Assembly (NCBI GenBank): GCA_027452145.1
Contig: DAIDHB010000481.1
Span: 1 to 38,737, forward strand
Direction of reading: 5' to 3'
From: Planctomycetales bacterium
GTDB lineage: Bacteria; Planctomycetota; Planctomycetia; Isosphaerales; Isosphaeraceae
DNA: 38,737 nucleotides
The position numbers and the translations under genes were made by a program. Below, piece by piece: positions 6,989 to 14,795 of the stretch; positions within the stretch are counted from its first letter, which is position 1, and each line of letters starts with the position of its first letter. Below the pieces are notes generated by a model, which was given only the letters and a program-made list of their open reading frames with translations, was not told the origin of the DNA and did no database searches.

Positions 6989-8400
6989 GTACGTCCGGTG
7001 TTACGCGGCGGCACGGTCGCATCAGGGTCCGCCGGCCGATGGCGGGGGATCTCGGCCTTGAAGTCGCCGAGGCTCGCCCAGTGTAGCCGCCGGTCGAGGT
7101 CGACCTCGGCGACCGCCACTGTGCCCCAGGCACTGGCTGTCGCGATCGGGTCCCCCGCGTGGTCGTAAATCGCCGAGATCATCCAGTTGCGCGAGACGTC
7201 CTCATACGTGCTGCTGACGAGATACACGTGGTTCTCGCACGCCCGGGCGCGGGCTAGCAGCGGGTTGCAGCCCCAGACGGGCCAGGCGATGACCTCGGCG
7301 CCGTGATTGGTGAGGGCGCGGGCGACCTCGGGGAAGAAGCCGTCGTAGCAGACCATCAGGCCGACCTTGCCGAACCGCGTGGAGAAGACCGGGTAATCCG
7401 ACCCGGGCGCGATTCCCGCCTCGATCTCGCCGCGCGGCAGGCAGACCTTGCGGTACTTGCCGACCAGCCGGCCGTCGGGGCCGATCAGCGCGGCGACGTT
7501 GTAGACCAGATGGCCGTCCCGCTCGACCAGGCCGGCGACGATGTAGAGGTTGTGCTTCTTCGCCAGGCGGCCGAAGTCCTCGGTCGACGGGCCGGGGACC
7601 GGCTCGGCCACCTCGGCGAACGACTTGCCGAGGTTGACGTAGGTGAGCGTCTCGCCGAGCACCACCAGGTCGGCCCTGCGCCGGGCGGCCTCGGCGATGA
7701 GGGGCTCGTACATCTTCCGGTTGTCAGCCGGCGTCCGGCCGCCGGTGGGGCGGAAGTGGACGGTCGCCAGCCGGACGAGTCGCGGCGGAGCGGGACTGGT
7801 CTCGGCGAACGAGATCGCGCTCCAGCGCAACGTGCTCTCGGGCGCCCAGCGCAGGTGCAGCTCGACGTTCGCCCGCTCGGCCCGCGCCGGGGCCTCGTAG
7901 GTGTCGGAGACCTCGGTCCAGCCGTCGCGATCCTCGCCCCGGGTGGTCGGGAACTCGGGCTCGGCCATCACGGTGGCCCCGACGAGGTATTTCGTGACCG
8001 GTTGCGGCTCGAGCGGGATCCTCCGTCCCCGCGCGTCGGTCCAGACGATCCGGGCCACGACGCTCCGCCTGGGCGTGGCGACCCCCTCGGCGCGATAGGC
8101 GGCCCGAAAGCGGTACGTCCGGCCGCCGACGACCGGGAACGTCCGCGTCCACCAGCCGTCGAGCCCCTCCCGCCGATCGGCCCGGATCACGAGGCTCCCG
8201 CGGCCGTCCACGCCGCCACTGTCCTCGCGGGCGAACGTCGGGCGGATCTCGTCCCGGGGCGCGGCGGTCGTCCACCCGTCGGCCGCCTTTCCGGCTACCG
8301 CCACATCCTGGGCGATCGCGGCGTCAGCCGCCGCGGCCAGCACCGCGACGGCCAGCACGATCGGAGTGCCGTGGCCGGCAAGTCGTCGTAATCGGCCCAT
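6979..8400 (-). CDS. Secreted carbon-nitrogen hydrolase (nitrilase superfamily) with N-terminal carbohydrate-binding-like domain
   Basis: A 473-residue protein with a signal peptide (hydrophobic core IVLAVAVLAAAADAAIA), a beta-rich domain at about 32-205 resembling a jelly-roll carbohydrate-binding module (WWTRTFPVVGGRTYRFRAAY), and a C-terminal nitrilase domain at about 208-450. The catalytic triad is visible as E250 in LGETLTY, K318 in YRKVCLP and C351 in MVCYDGFF. The protein should hydrolyse a C-N bond (amide or nitrile) of an unknown substrate outside the cytoplasm, possibly bound by the first domain. GAGGAGG nine bases upstream supports the ATG. The final codons overlap the dispersed repeat. 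The gene is divergent from the large surface protein at 8692. Confidence 0.9.
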   Translation of the reverse strand: MGRLRRLAGHGTPIVLAVAVLAAAADAAIAQDVAVAGKAADGWTTAAPRDEIRPTFAREDSGGVDGRGSLVIRADRREGLDGWWTRTFPVVGGRTYRFRAAYRAEGVATPRRSVVARIVWTDARGRRIPLEPQPVTKYLVGATVMAEPEFPTTRGEDRDGWTEVSDTYEAPARAERANVELHLRWAPESTLRWSAISFAETSPAPPRLVRLATVHFRPTGGRTPADNRKMYEPLIAEAARRRADLVVLGETLTYVNLGKSFAEVAEPVPGPSTEDFGRLAKKHNLYIVAGLVERDGHLVYNVAALIGPDGRLVGKYRKVCLPRGEIEAGIAPGSDYPVFSTRFGKVGLMVCYDGFFPEVARALTNHGAEVIAWPVWGCNPLLARARACENHVYLVSSTYEDVSRNWMISAIYDHAGDPIATASAWGTVAVAEVDLDRRLHWASLGDFKAEIPRHRPADPDATVPPRNTGRTGP

Positions 8401-8691
8401 CGGTGGACGCCTCCTCGTACGGATACTGCCGGCTTGTCGAACACATGTCCCCGCGGCCGTCGCGAGACGCGCGGTGGCTCTATACTACAGCGTCCGGTCC
8501 GGATCGGTGAATCCTTGGCCGTCGCGGATGGATCGCGGCCGCTTCCCGACGCCACCGCCAGCCGGTTAAGATCGAGCGGCGACGACCGATCTCCCGGGAT
8601 CCTGTCGAATCCCGCAGGTGGACGACCGACGAATGACGCCGCCGTGACCGATCCGACACGATCCCCTTCGCGAAGTCTGCGAGGCCGATCG
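8401..8691. promoter_or_regulatory. Divergent intergenic region
   Basis: The 291 bases between the start codons of the nitrilase-like gene (minus) and the large surface protein gene (plus) should contain both promoters. I see no clear consensus hexamers. Shine-Dalgarno sequences are visible at both ends (GAGGAGG on the minus strand and GAGG at 8681-8684). Confidence 0.4.
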
Positions 8692-11600
8692 ATGCACGAA
8701 CGCCGCAATACTCGACGCCCTCGCGCGGGCTCCCCGTCCTTTGGCCGGCCGCGCCGGCATGCAAGCCGCCACCGGCCGGTCTTCGACGTGTTCGAGACCC
8801 GCGTCCTGCTTTCCGGCGGCATCACCTTCCAGTTCGACGACTCCCACGATAACTCGGGCTTCTTCGCGGCGAATCCCCAGGCCATGACGGTGATCCAGGA
8901 GGCCGGGCAGATCCTCGGCAGCGTGCTCCAGAACTCTCTGGCCCCGATCAACCCCGACCCCGGCGCGGGCGACACCTGGACGGCGGTCACATTCAACCCC
9001 AGCGACCCCAGCCAGAATATCGACGTCTCCAACCTGAGCGTGCCCGCGGACACCATCGTCGTCTACGTGGGGGGTACGACCGGAGTAAGCTGGGACGGCC
9101 TGGGTGGACCGGGCGGTTACACCGACTCGGGCCTGAGCTCGTGGCTCTCGACGGTCGCCGCGCGCGGACAGGCCGGGGCGCTCGCGACGCCTCCGTCGGG
9201 GTTCGGCCCGTGGGGAGGCTCGGTGTCGTTCAACACCGCGGTCACCTGGGATTTCTCCGGACAGCCGGGCTCCAGCTTTCTCGGCGTCGCGCTGCACGAG
9301 CTGTGCCACGTCCTCGGCGTGGGGACGGCCGGCTCGTGGTTCGCGAATGTCGACGCCGCAACCAGCGTCTTCACCGGCGCCCACGCCGAGTCGGCCTACG
9401 GCGGACCCGTCCCGCTCGACACCGGCAGCGGGGTCGAGATCGGCCGCCCGCAGACCCACTGGGCGGCCGGGACCGTGTCCGACGGCCAGGTCGCGCTGAT
9501 GACCCCGGACACCGGCTCGGGCGTCCTCACGCCGCTCGACTGGGCCGGCCTCAACGATATCGGCTGGATCACCGACCACCTCGCCGTCACCGCGGGGCCC
9601 CCGCAGCTCGTCACCGTCGGCACTGACTTCGGCCTGACGATATCGGCCGAGGACCCTGATGGACAGGTTGACCCGCTGTTCGGCGGGACGGTGACCCTGA
9701 ATCTCGCATCGGGATCGGGCGGAGGAACGCTCGGCGGTACGCTCACCGCGACGGCGAAGGACGGCGTGGCCGTGTTCGCCGGACTGTCCCTGGACGCGGT
9801 CGCGAGCGGGCTGACGATCGGCTTCTCCAGTCCGGGGCTGCCATCGGGCTCAACATCCGCCTTCGGGGTGACTCCCGCGGGGCAGGCGACGCATCTCGTC
9901 GTCACGGCCGGGCCGCCGGCGTCGGTGACCGCCGGCTCGGGCTTCGGGCTGACAGTCTCGGCCGAGGACAACCTGGGCAACGTCGATTCCAGCTACGCCG
10001 GAACGATCACGCTCGCCCCGGGGAACACGCCCGCCGGCCAGGCGCTGGGAGGGACGACGACAGCCCGGGCCTCGGACGGCATGGCGACGTTCTCGGGTTT
10101 GACGCTCGACGTTGCCGGCGGCAGCCAGACGCTCCAGGCCGGGGCCGGCACGCTCGCCTCCGGAACCACCGCCCCGTTCGCCGTCGACGCGGCCGCGGCC
10201 AGCCGGCTCGTGGTGACGACCGAACCTCCGGCCGTCGTCCTCGCCGGCGAGCCGTTCCCGCTCGCGGTCTCGGCGGAGGACCGCTTCGGCAACGTCGACC
10301 CGACGTTCGGTGCGACGGTCTCGCTCGCCGTCGGCTCGGGCGCCGTCGGCGTCTCGCTCGGCGGCACAGTGAAGTCCGCCGCGACGGCCGGCGTCGCCAC
10401 ATTCCCGGCGGCGATCCTCGACCGGGCCGCGACCGGCCTGACGCTCGTCGCCTCGGGCGGCGGCCTTCCCTCGGTAACGACCGGGCCGCTGGACGTGTCG
10501 AGCAGCACGTCCTCGGGGATCACCATCACGTTCGACGCGAGCCACGATACCTCGGGGTTCTTCGCCGCCCACCCGCAGGCCGCGGCGGTACTCCAGGAGG
10601 CCGGACAGATCCTGGGCAGCCAGCTCCACGACAGCCTGGCCGCGATCGTACCGGACCCGGGCCAGGGGAACACCTGGACGCAGACCATCCAGGACCCGAG
10701 CAACCCTTCCTCGAGCTTCAGCCTGACGAACCCGACCATCCCGGCCAACACCGTCGTCGTCTACGTCGGCGGTGCGTCGGCCACGGGCGTCTACCAGGAT
10801 GCGACCGCGGCTTATTCGGAGGGCGGTTCCACGGCGTGGGGCACACTCGTGGCGACGCGCGACCAGTCGGGCACTGCGCCGACCGGGGGCTCCATCGCGT
10901 TCTCGACCGGGCTGAACTGGAGCTTCGGCGGCACGGCCAACCTGCCCGCGGCGAATCAGTACGACTTCCTGACGGCGGCCCTCCAGGCACTCGCGACCCT
11001 CGTGGGTTTCGGGATCGCGCCCTCGTGGAAATCCAACGTCGGCGCCTCCGGCCGGGCCTTCGACGGTCCCCATGCCGAGGCGGTCTTCGGCGGCCCGGTA
11101 CCACTACAGGCCGGAGGCGGATCCTGGGCGAGCGGCCTGCACTCCGGCGGCGTCGAGCCGCTGATGGACGGCGTCATCAGCGCCGGTCAGCAGAAGTTCC
11201 TCACGCCACTCGACTGGGCGGGACTCGCCGACGTCGGCTGGACCGTCGACACACTGGCGGTGACCCGGCAACCGCCCGCGATCGTCGCGGCCGGATCCGG
11301 CTTCGGCCTGACCGTCGCCGCGGAGTACCCCGACGGCCAGGCGGACAGCCTCTTCAACGGCCCTGTGGCGCTGACCCTCGGCAACGACCCCGGCGGCGGC
11401 ACCCTGGGCGGTACGACGAACCTGAACGCCAGCGGTGGGATAGCCGTCTTCGCGGGGCTCACGCTCGCGCAGGCGGCGACCGGCTACACCATCCTGGCGA
11501 CCAGCAGCGTCTTGCCGTCCGTCACGACGACGACCATCCCGATGAATGTTTCCGGGTCCGGCGTCACGCCGTCACCAACACCGTCGCCGTCCCCGGGCCC

Positions 11601-12120
11601 GACCCCATCGCCCAGCCCGAGCCCGAGCCCGACACCGAGACCTTCCCCGAGTCCGACACCGACGCCATCACCCGGCCCCACACCGACCCCATCGCCCAGC
11701 CCGAGCCCGACGCCGATCCCATCGCCGCCGCCGGTGATGGTGATCGGCGACGGAGCGATCTTCCAGCGCAAGAAGAACCGGAAAGGCAAGCCAGTCGGCA
11801 AACCGCGGCTGACGGGCTTTACCCTGACGTTCAGCGGCCCGGGGGACCCGACCGCGGCGGAGGATCGAACCAACTACCAGGTCGATGCCGCGTCGAGGCG
11901 GAAAGGCAAGAAGGGCGGGAGCGTCTCGCTGCTCCCGATCACGGGTTTCAGCGTGGTGGAGTCCGCCGGAGGCGACTCGGTCCAGATCGCCTTCGCGGGT
12001 ATCGAGACGTTCCCACGGGGCGGTCGGATCACCGTCTCGGCCGCGGTCATCGGCTCCGCCGGGGCACCGCCGCTGGTTTTCACCGTCTCGCCGGGCGGCA
12101 AGTCGATCCAGCCGGGTTGA
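8692..12120 (+). CDS. Large secreted protein with two metzincin-like modules, Ig-like repeats and a Pro-rich linker
   Basis: A 1142-residue protein. The basic N-terminus followed by FETRVLLSGG matches the LEPR-XLL type surface-protein motif of planctomycetes. Module 1 (about 40-300) has HELCHVLGVG with H202, E203 and H206 and a downstream VALMTPD that could be the Met-turn, so it resembles a metzincin zinc protease. Module 2 (about 615-855) repeats the fold, but the same position reads LQALATLVGFG (Q765, A766, T769), so the zinc site is gone. Four Ig-like repeats of about 95 residues start with LxVTxxPP; three lie between the modules and one after. A Pro/Ser/Thr linker (about 958-1014) leads to a Lys/Arg-rich C-terminal beta domain. 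The ATG at 8692 is preferred over the upstream in-frame ATG at 8434, having GAGG seven bases ahead and fitting the sorting motif. Confidence 0.85.
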   Translation: MHERRNTRRPRAGSPSFGRPRRHASRHRPVFDVFETRVLLSGGITFQFDDSHDNSGFFAANPQAMTVIQEAGQILGSVLQNSLAPINPDPGAGDTWTAVTFNPSDPSQNIDVSNLSVPADTIVVYVGGTTGVSWDGLGGPGGYTDSGLSSWLSTVAARGQAGALATPPSGFGPWGGSVSFNTAVTWDFSGQPGSSFLGVALHELCHVLGVGTAGSWFANVDAATSVFTGAHAESAYGGPVPLDTGSGVEIGRPQTHWAAGTVSDGQVALMTPDTGSGVLTPLDWAGLNDIGWITDHLAVTAGPPQLVTVGTDFGLTISAEDPDGQVDPLFGGTVTLNLASGSGGGTLGGTLTATAKDGVAVFAGLSLDAVASGLTIGFSSPGLPSGSTSAFGVTPAGQATHLVVTAGPPASVTAGSGFGLTVSAEDNLGNVDSSYAGTITLAPGNTPAGQALGGTTTARASDGMATFSGLTLDVAGGSQTLQAGAGTLASGTTAPFAVDAAAASRLVVTTEPPAVVLAGEPFPLAVSAEDRFGNVDPTFGATVSLAVGSGAVGVSLGGTVKSAATAGVATFPAAILDRAATGLTLVASGGGLPSVTTGPLDVSSSTSSGITITFDASHDTSGFFAAHPQAAAVLQEAGQILGSQLHDSLAAIVPDPGQGNTWTQTIQDPSNPSSSFSLTNPTIPANTVVVYVGGASATGVYQDATAAYSEGGSTAWGTLVATRDQSGTAPTGGSIAFSTGLNWSFGGTANLPAANQYDFLTAALQALATLVGFGIAPSWKSNVGASGRAFDGPHAEAVFGGPVPLQAGGGSWASGLHSGGVEPLMDGVISAGQQKFLTPLDWAGLADVGWTVDTLAVTRQPPAIVAAGSGFGLTVAAEYPDGQADSLFNGPVALTLGNDPGGGTLGGTTNLNASGGIAVFAGLTLAQAATGYTILATSSVLPSVTTTTIPMNVSGSGVTPSPTPSPSPGPTPSPSPSPSPTPRPSPSPTPTPSPGPTPTPSPSPSPTPIPSPPPVMVIGDGAIFQRKKNRKGKPVGKPRLTGFTLTFSGPGDPTAAEDRTNYQVDAASRRKGKKGGSVSLLPITGFSVVESAGGDSVQIAFAGIETFPRGGRITVSAAVIGSAGAPPLVFTVSPGGKSIQPG
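11566..11735 (+). repeat. Pro/Ser/Thr-coding low-complexity repeat
   Basis: Degenerate tandem hexamers of CCGAGC/CCGACA type within the coding region, encoding a PSPSPTP-type linker of about 55 residues between the last Ig-like repeat and the C-terminal domain. Such linkers usually act as extended spacers. Confidence 0.75.
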
Positions 12121-12123
12121 CGC

Positions 12124-12145
12124 GGGCGGCCGGGCGGAGCCGCCC
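12124..12145. terminator. Possible bidirectional hairpin between convergent genes
   Basis: GGGCGGC (12124-12130) pairs with GCCGCCC (12139-12145) four bases after the stop codon of the large surface protein and before the convergent ThuA gene end. No T run follows, and such stems arise by chance in GC-rich DNA. Confidence 0.3.
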
Positions 12146-12196
12146 CTTCGGCACGGCGGCCCTGCCCGTATGTCGTCCCCCGCCCGATCCGATCGG

Positions 12197-13105
12197 TCAG
12201 GCGTGGAGCTGGTCGTAGTGCGGCGTGACCTGGCGGACGTTCGGCTGGACGTCGACCTCGACCCGGCCGGTCGCCCATCCCAGGGCGCCGAGGAGGAGGC
12301 CCTGGTACATCGGGTTTTCCCAGACGTCCTCGCGATGCCCCATCGAGGTGTAGAAGACGCGGCCCTTGCCGTGCATCCTCGCCCAGGTCATCGGGAAATC
12401 CGGCCGCTGGTACATGTTCCCCTTCATGCCGGCGGTCTTCTGCACGAGGATGACGTGCAGGTCGTCGGGCATGTTCTTGAGCGCGTACCACTCGTCGGTG
12501 AGCCGGAACGACTTGCCCGAACTGCCGAAGCCCTCGGCGATGCCGGGAAACTTGGGATCGACCACGTCGATCTCGACTTCCTGCTGGGCGCCGTGGGAGA
12601 CGAACTCGCCGCCGATCATCTGGATGTAGGGGTCCTCGGCGCCCTTGTTGCGGCGCCCGTGATGGCCGAAGGTGTCGGTGGCGCAGTGCATGCCGAGGAA
12701 GCCCTTGCCGCCGCGGATGGCGTCATACAGGGCCTTCTCGCCGTCGGGCGAGATGGGCGGGCTCTTTTCGCCCTGGCCCTCGGTGGTGAGGTCGCCGGTG
12801 GTCTCGAAGACGAAGGCGTCCCACTCGCCGATCTTGTCGGGTTCGAACATCCGGCCGTCCTTGCTGGCGACGACCTCGAACCCGTTCTCCTTGCCGGCCT
12901 TCGTGAGCACCCGCTCGGCCAGGCTGGGCCTGTCGCCCCTGCGGGTGACGACCGAGTGCGGGAAGCCCGCGCTCTTGATGAAGAACAGGACCTTCTTGGG
13001 GGTGCCCAGCGGCGGTGCGGCCAGCAACTGCCCCATCGCGCCGGCGCCCAGCCAGGCGGCCCCGCCGGCCATGAGCAGATCGCGACGACTCATTCCACGC
13101 GACAT
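12197..13105 (-). CDS. ThuA domain-containing protein, Tat-exported
   Basis: A 302-residue protein with a twin-arginine signal (MSRRDLLMAGGAAWLGAG) and a ThuA/trehalose-utilisation domain, a class I glutamine amidotransferase-like fold. Visible family segments are KKVLFFIKSAGFPHSVV, WDAFVFETTGDLT, GGKGFLGMHCATDTF and GKGRVFYTSMGHREDVW. ThuA proteins are often found with Gfo/Idh/MocA dehydrogenases in sugar degradation, including keto-sugar pathways, but the biochemical role of exported planctomycete members is not known. The start at 13105 has GGGAG nine bases upstream; alternatives are 13132 and 13093, the latter placing the Tat motif right at the N-terminus. It converges with the large surface protein gene. 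Confidence 0.92.
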   Translation of the reverse strand: MSRGMSRRDLLMAGGAAWLGAGAMGQLLAAPPLGTPKKVLFFIKSAGFPHSVVTRRGDRPSLAERVLTKAGKENGFEVVASKDGRMFEPDKIGEWDAFVFETTGDLTTEGQGEKSPPISPDGEKALYDAIRGGKGFLGMHCATDTFGHHGRRNKGAEDPYIQMIGGEFVSHGAQQEVEIDVVDPKFPGIAEGFGSSGKSFRLTDEWYALKNMPDDLHVILVQKTAGMKGNMYQRPDFPMTWARMHGKGRVFYTSMGHREDVWENPMYQGLLLGALGWATGRVEVDVQPNVRQVTPHYDQLHA

Positions 13106-13499
13106 CGTTGAAGTCTCCCGGGAGTTTGACACGCCCGAACGAGATGGGGAACGGCTCGGAGTCTTCGAGGTGCCTGTCCCCTTTCGTTCGAGCCTCTATG
13201 CCTGCGACGACTCGATCGAGGCCGATCCCCTTTTACCCGAGCCGGCGCGAGAAGGGAACCGGCCAGGACCCCGCCGGACCAGGCCGGCGTGCCGGCGGCC
13301 CGGGTGGCCCGTTTCCGCTTGCGAACTCGCCGCTCGACGATTAATCTAGGGCCGACTGGCGTACCTCGTTGACGCCGAACCACGTCGCCCGGGCGGTCAC
13401 TTCCACCGAGGGACACCTGCGCGGCAGACCAGCAACCGGCAGGGACGCCGCGGCCCGCCAGCCTGGCGCCCACCTCTTGATCGGGGAGATGCGAAAAGG
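13106..13499. other. Divergent intergenic region between the ThuA gene and the small helical pair
   Basis: About 390 bases with no gene I can support. It contains a motif at 13169-13186 whose reverse complement reads CGAAAGGGGACAGGCACC. That resembles an AAAGGGGACAGGCACC sequence I associate with REP/RAYT-type repeats; this is recalled and not verified. Promoters for both flanking transcripts should be here, but I could not assign them. Confidence 0.4.
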
Positions 13500-13805
13500 A
13501 TGTCCCAGCTCACAGCAGAACCCGATTCGGCCGAGAAGACGCAGCTTTCCCGTCTGTGCGTCGCGATTCGTGGCAAGCTCCAGTTCATGGACTACCTCGT
13601 CCGCGCCGCCGTGGCCGACGCCGAGCGCTACCGGGACGAGACCGACCCCGGCACGCGGATCTTCATCCGCCAGCTCGTCGAGATGCATGCCGCCAACCTG
13701 CGGCAAGAGAGCCAGAACATGCGCCTCGTGGGCGACCTTTGCGGTGAGCTCGAGGCCCTCGTCGACGGGTCGTTCGACGCGCCCGATCGGGGGGAATTCG
13801 CATGA
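13500..13805 (+). CDS. Hypothetical small helical protein, first of a paralogous pair
   Basis: Not a family I recognise. The 101-residue, cytoplasmic-looking protein is predicted to be almost entirely helical (IRGKLQFMDYLVRAAVADAE, then FIRQLVEMHAANLRQESQNM), with no signal peptide and an acidic tail. Residues 17-89 align without gaps to the downstream protein with about 14 identities plus many conservative changes; shared positions include I-x-G-x-x-QF-x-x-YL and E-x-D-x5-F-x6-M-x4-L-x4-Q. The stop overlaps the next start (ATGA), so the two are co-translated. GGGGAG lies about ten bases upstream of the ATG. The pairing suggests a hetero-oligomeric helical bundle; no function is proposed. Confidence 0.75.
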   Translation: MSQLTAEPDSAEKTQLSRLCVAIRGKLQFMDYLVRAAVADAERYRDETDPGTRIFIRQLVEMHAANLRQESQNMRLVGDLCGELEALVDGSFDAPDRGEFA

Positions 13806-14164
13806 CCTCGTCCCGCAACGGTTCCACCGGAGGTTCCACCATGCGCACCCTCGAAGCCCCCCGCGACGAGCTCGACGGCAGCACCAGCCAGGCGGCCCGC
13901 CGCGGCTCCACGTCGCCCGAGCTGCGGCGCTCGCTCGCCGAGATCAAGGGCCAGGCCCAGTTCCTCCTGTACCTCGCCGACCAGATCGAGGAGTCCCTCG
14001 ACCAGCTCGTCCACGAGGCCGATGCCTGCCACGGCGCCTTCCTCTGCAAGGTGCTCACGATGTACTCCGGCCAGCTCGAGAGCAAGCACCAGGGGCTCGG
14101 CGAGAAGGTCGCCGAGGCCTGCCAGGAGGTGTACGTCACCGTCCGCGAGCGCGAGATGGCTTGA
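13802..14164 (+). CDS. Hypothetical small helical protein, second of a paralogous pair
   Basis: A 120-residue protein of unknown family. After a Ser/Gly/Thr-rich, probably disordered N-terminal 40 residues it is helical (IKGQAQFLLYLADQIEESLD, then FLCKVLTMYSGQLESKHQGL). It resembles the preceding gene's product without gaps, which points to an old tandem duplication. Its start codon overlaps the previous stop by four bases. A second possible start, ATG at 13841, would remove the disordered tip. Three cysteines (in DACHGAFLC and EACQ) are not matched in the partner. The stop codon lies inside a 12-bp palindrome. Confidence 0.75.
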   Translation: MTSSRNGSTGGSTMRTLEAPRDELDGSTSQAARRGSTSPELRRSLAEIKGQAQFLLYLADQIEESLDQLVHEADACHGAFLCKVLTMYSGQLESKHQGLGEKVAEACQEVYVTVREREMA

Positions 14165-14230
14165 GCTCAAGGTCTCTCCGAGAGGGGCAGTTGAGTGACT
14201 TCGGGTGGGCAATGCCCACGGTTTGAGACC
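14160..14230. terminator. Cluster of palindromes after the small helical pair
   Basis: CTTGAGCTCAAG (14160-14171) is a perfect 12-bp palindrome covering the stop codon. GTGGGCA-A-TGCCCAC (14205-14219) is a 7-bp inverted repeat with one central base, and GGTCTC (14171-14176) pairs with GAGACC (14225-14230) around it. The cluster could act as a terminator for the two-gene operon or be the end of a small mobile repeat. Confidence 0.45.
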
Positions 14231-14795
14231 TCGAATCGGCGGGCCTTCCCCCACCCGAGAACGGCCTCGGAGCCGTCCGGGACGGACACTCCGTCGAGCT
14301 GATCGGTCGAACGAGCGCGACGGGCGTCAGGCGTCCGTCCTGGCCGCCAGCCGCCCGTCCAGCGCGCCACGCCACGCCACGCCACGCCGAGGCGGTCGAG
14401 GATACGCTGGGCCGCCGCCTCGCGCGAGTTGCGGAGCGCGCAAAGACCACGTTGCGCCCCGGGGCGCCGCAGAAGACGCAATCAGACTACCCCTGAAGTC
14501 CAGCCTTGTCGATCCGCGGAGGGGCCCCCCATAATCGGGGTCCCGGCGCTCCTGAGGCTGGCCGATTGGTGCCGGCTCCGCCGGGAACGGTCTCATCTCA
14601 GCACGGAGAGTCCTCATGCGACACACCTCGTCCCGACCAGCCCCCCCCGCGCCCGCTGAAGGGGGCGCTCGCCGGCTCCTCTCACGCGGCTCTGGGAAGC
14701 CCTCAGTCCATCCGATCGCGATCGGACGCTCCTGACGCTCTGTCGCGTCGTCGCGCAGCAACTGCCGAGCCCTCTCGCCGGGAAGGAGGGCGATC
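14165..14795. other. Gene-free region upstream of the recombinase
   Basis: About 630 bases with no supported gene. It holds the palindrome cluster at its left end and a short CCACG-type tandem repeat (about 14368-14388). A 97-codon frame ends in a GTGA overlap with the recombinase start, but its Pro/Arg/Ser bias makes it look non-coding. If the recombinase belonged to an integrated element, its attachment site could lie here, but no core sequence was identified. Confidence 0.45.

Noticed and set aside
11566..11735. Regular short repeats considered as a CRISPR array
   Set aside because: They are contiguous coding hexamers for a Pro/Ser/Thr linker with no spacers; the (CAGGCG)x8 tract at 24553 fails for the same reason.
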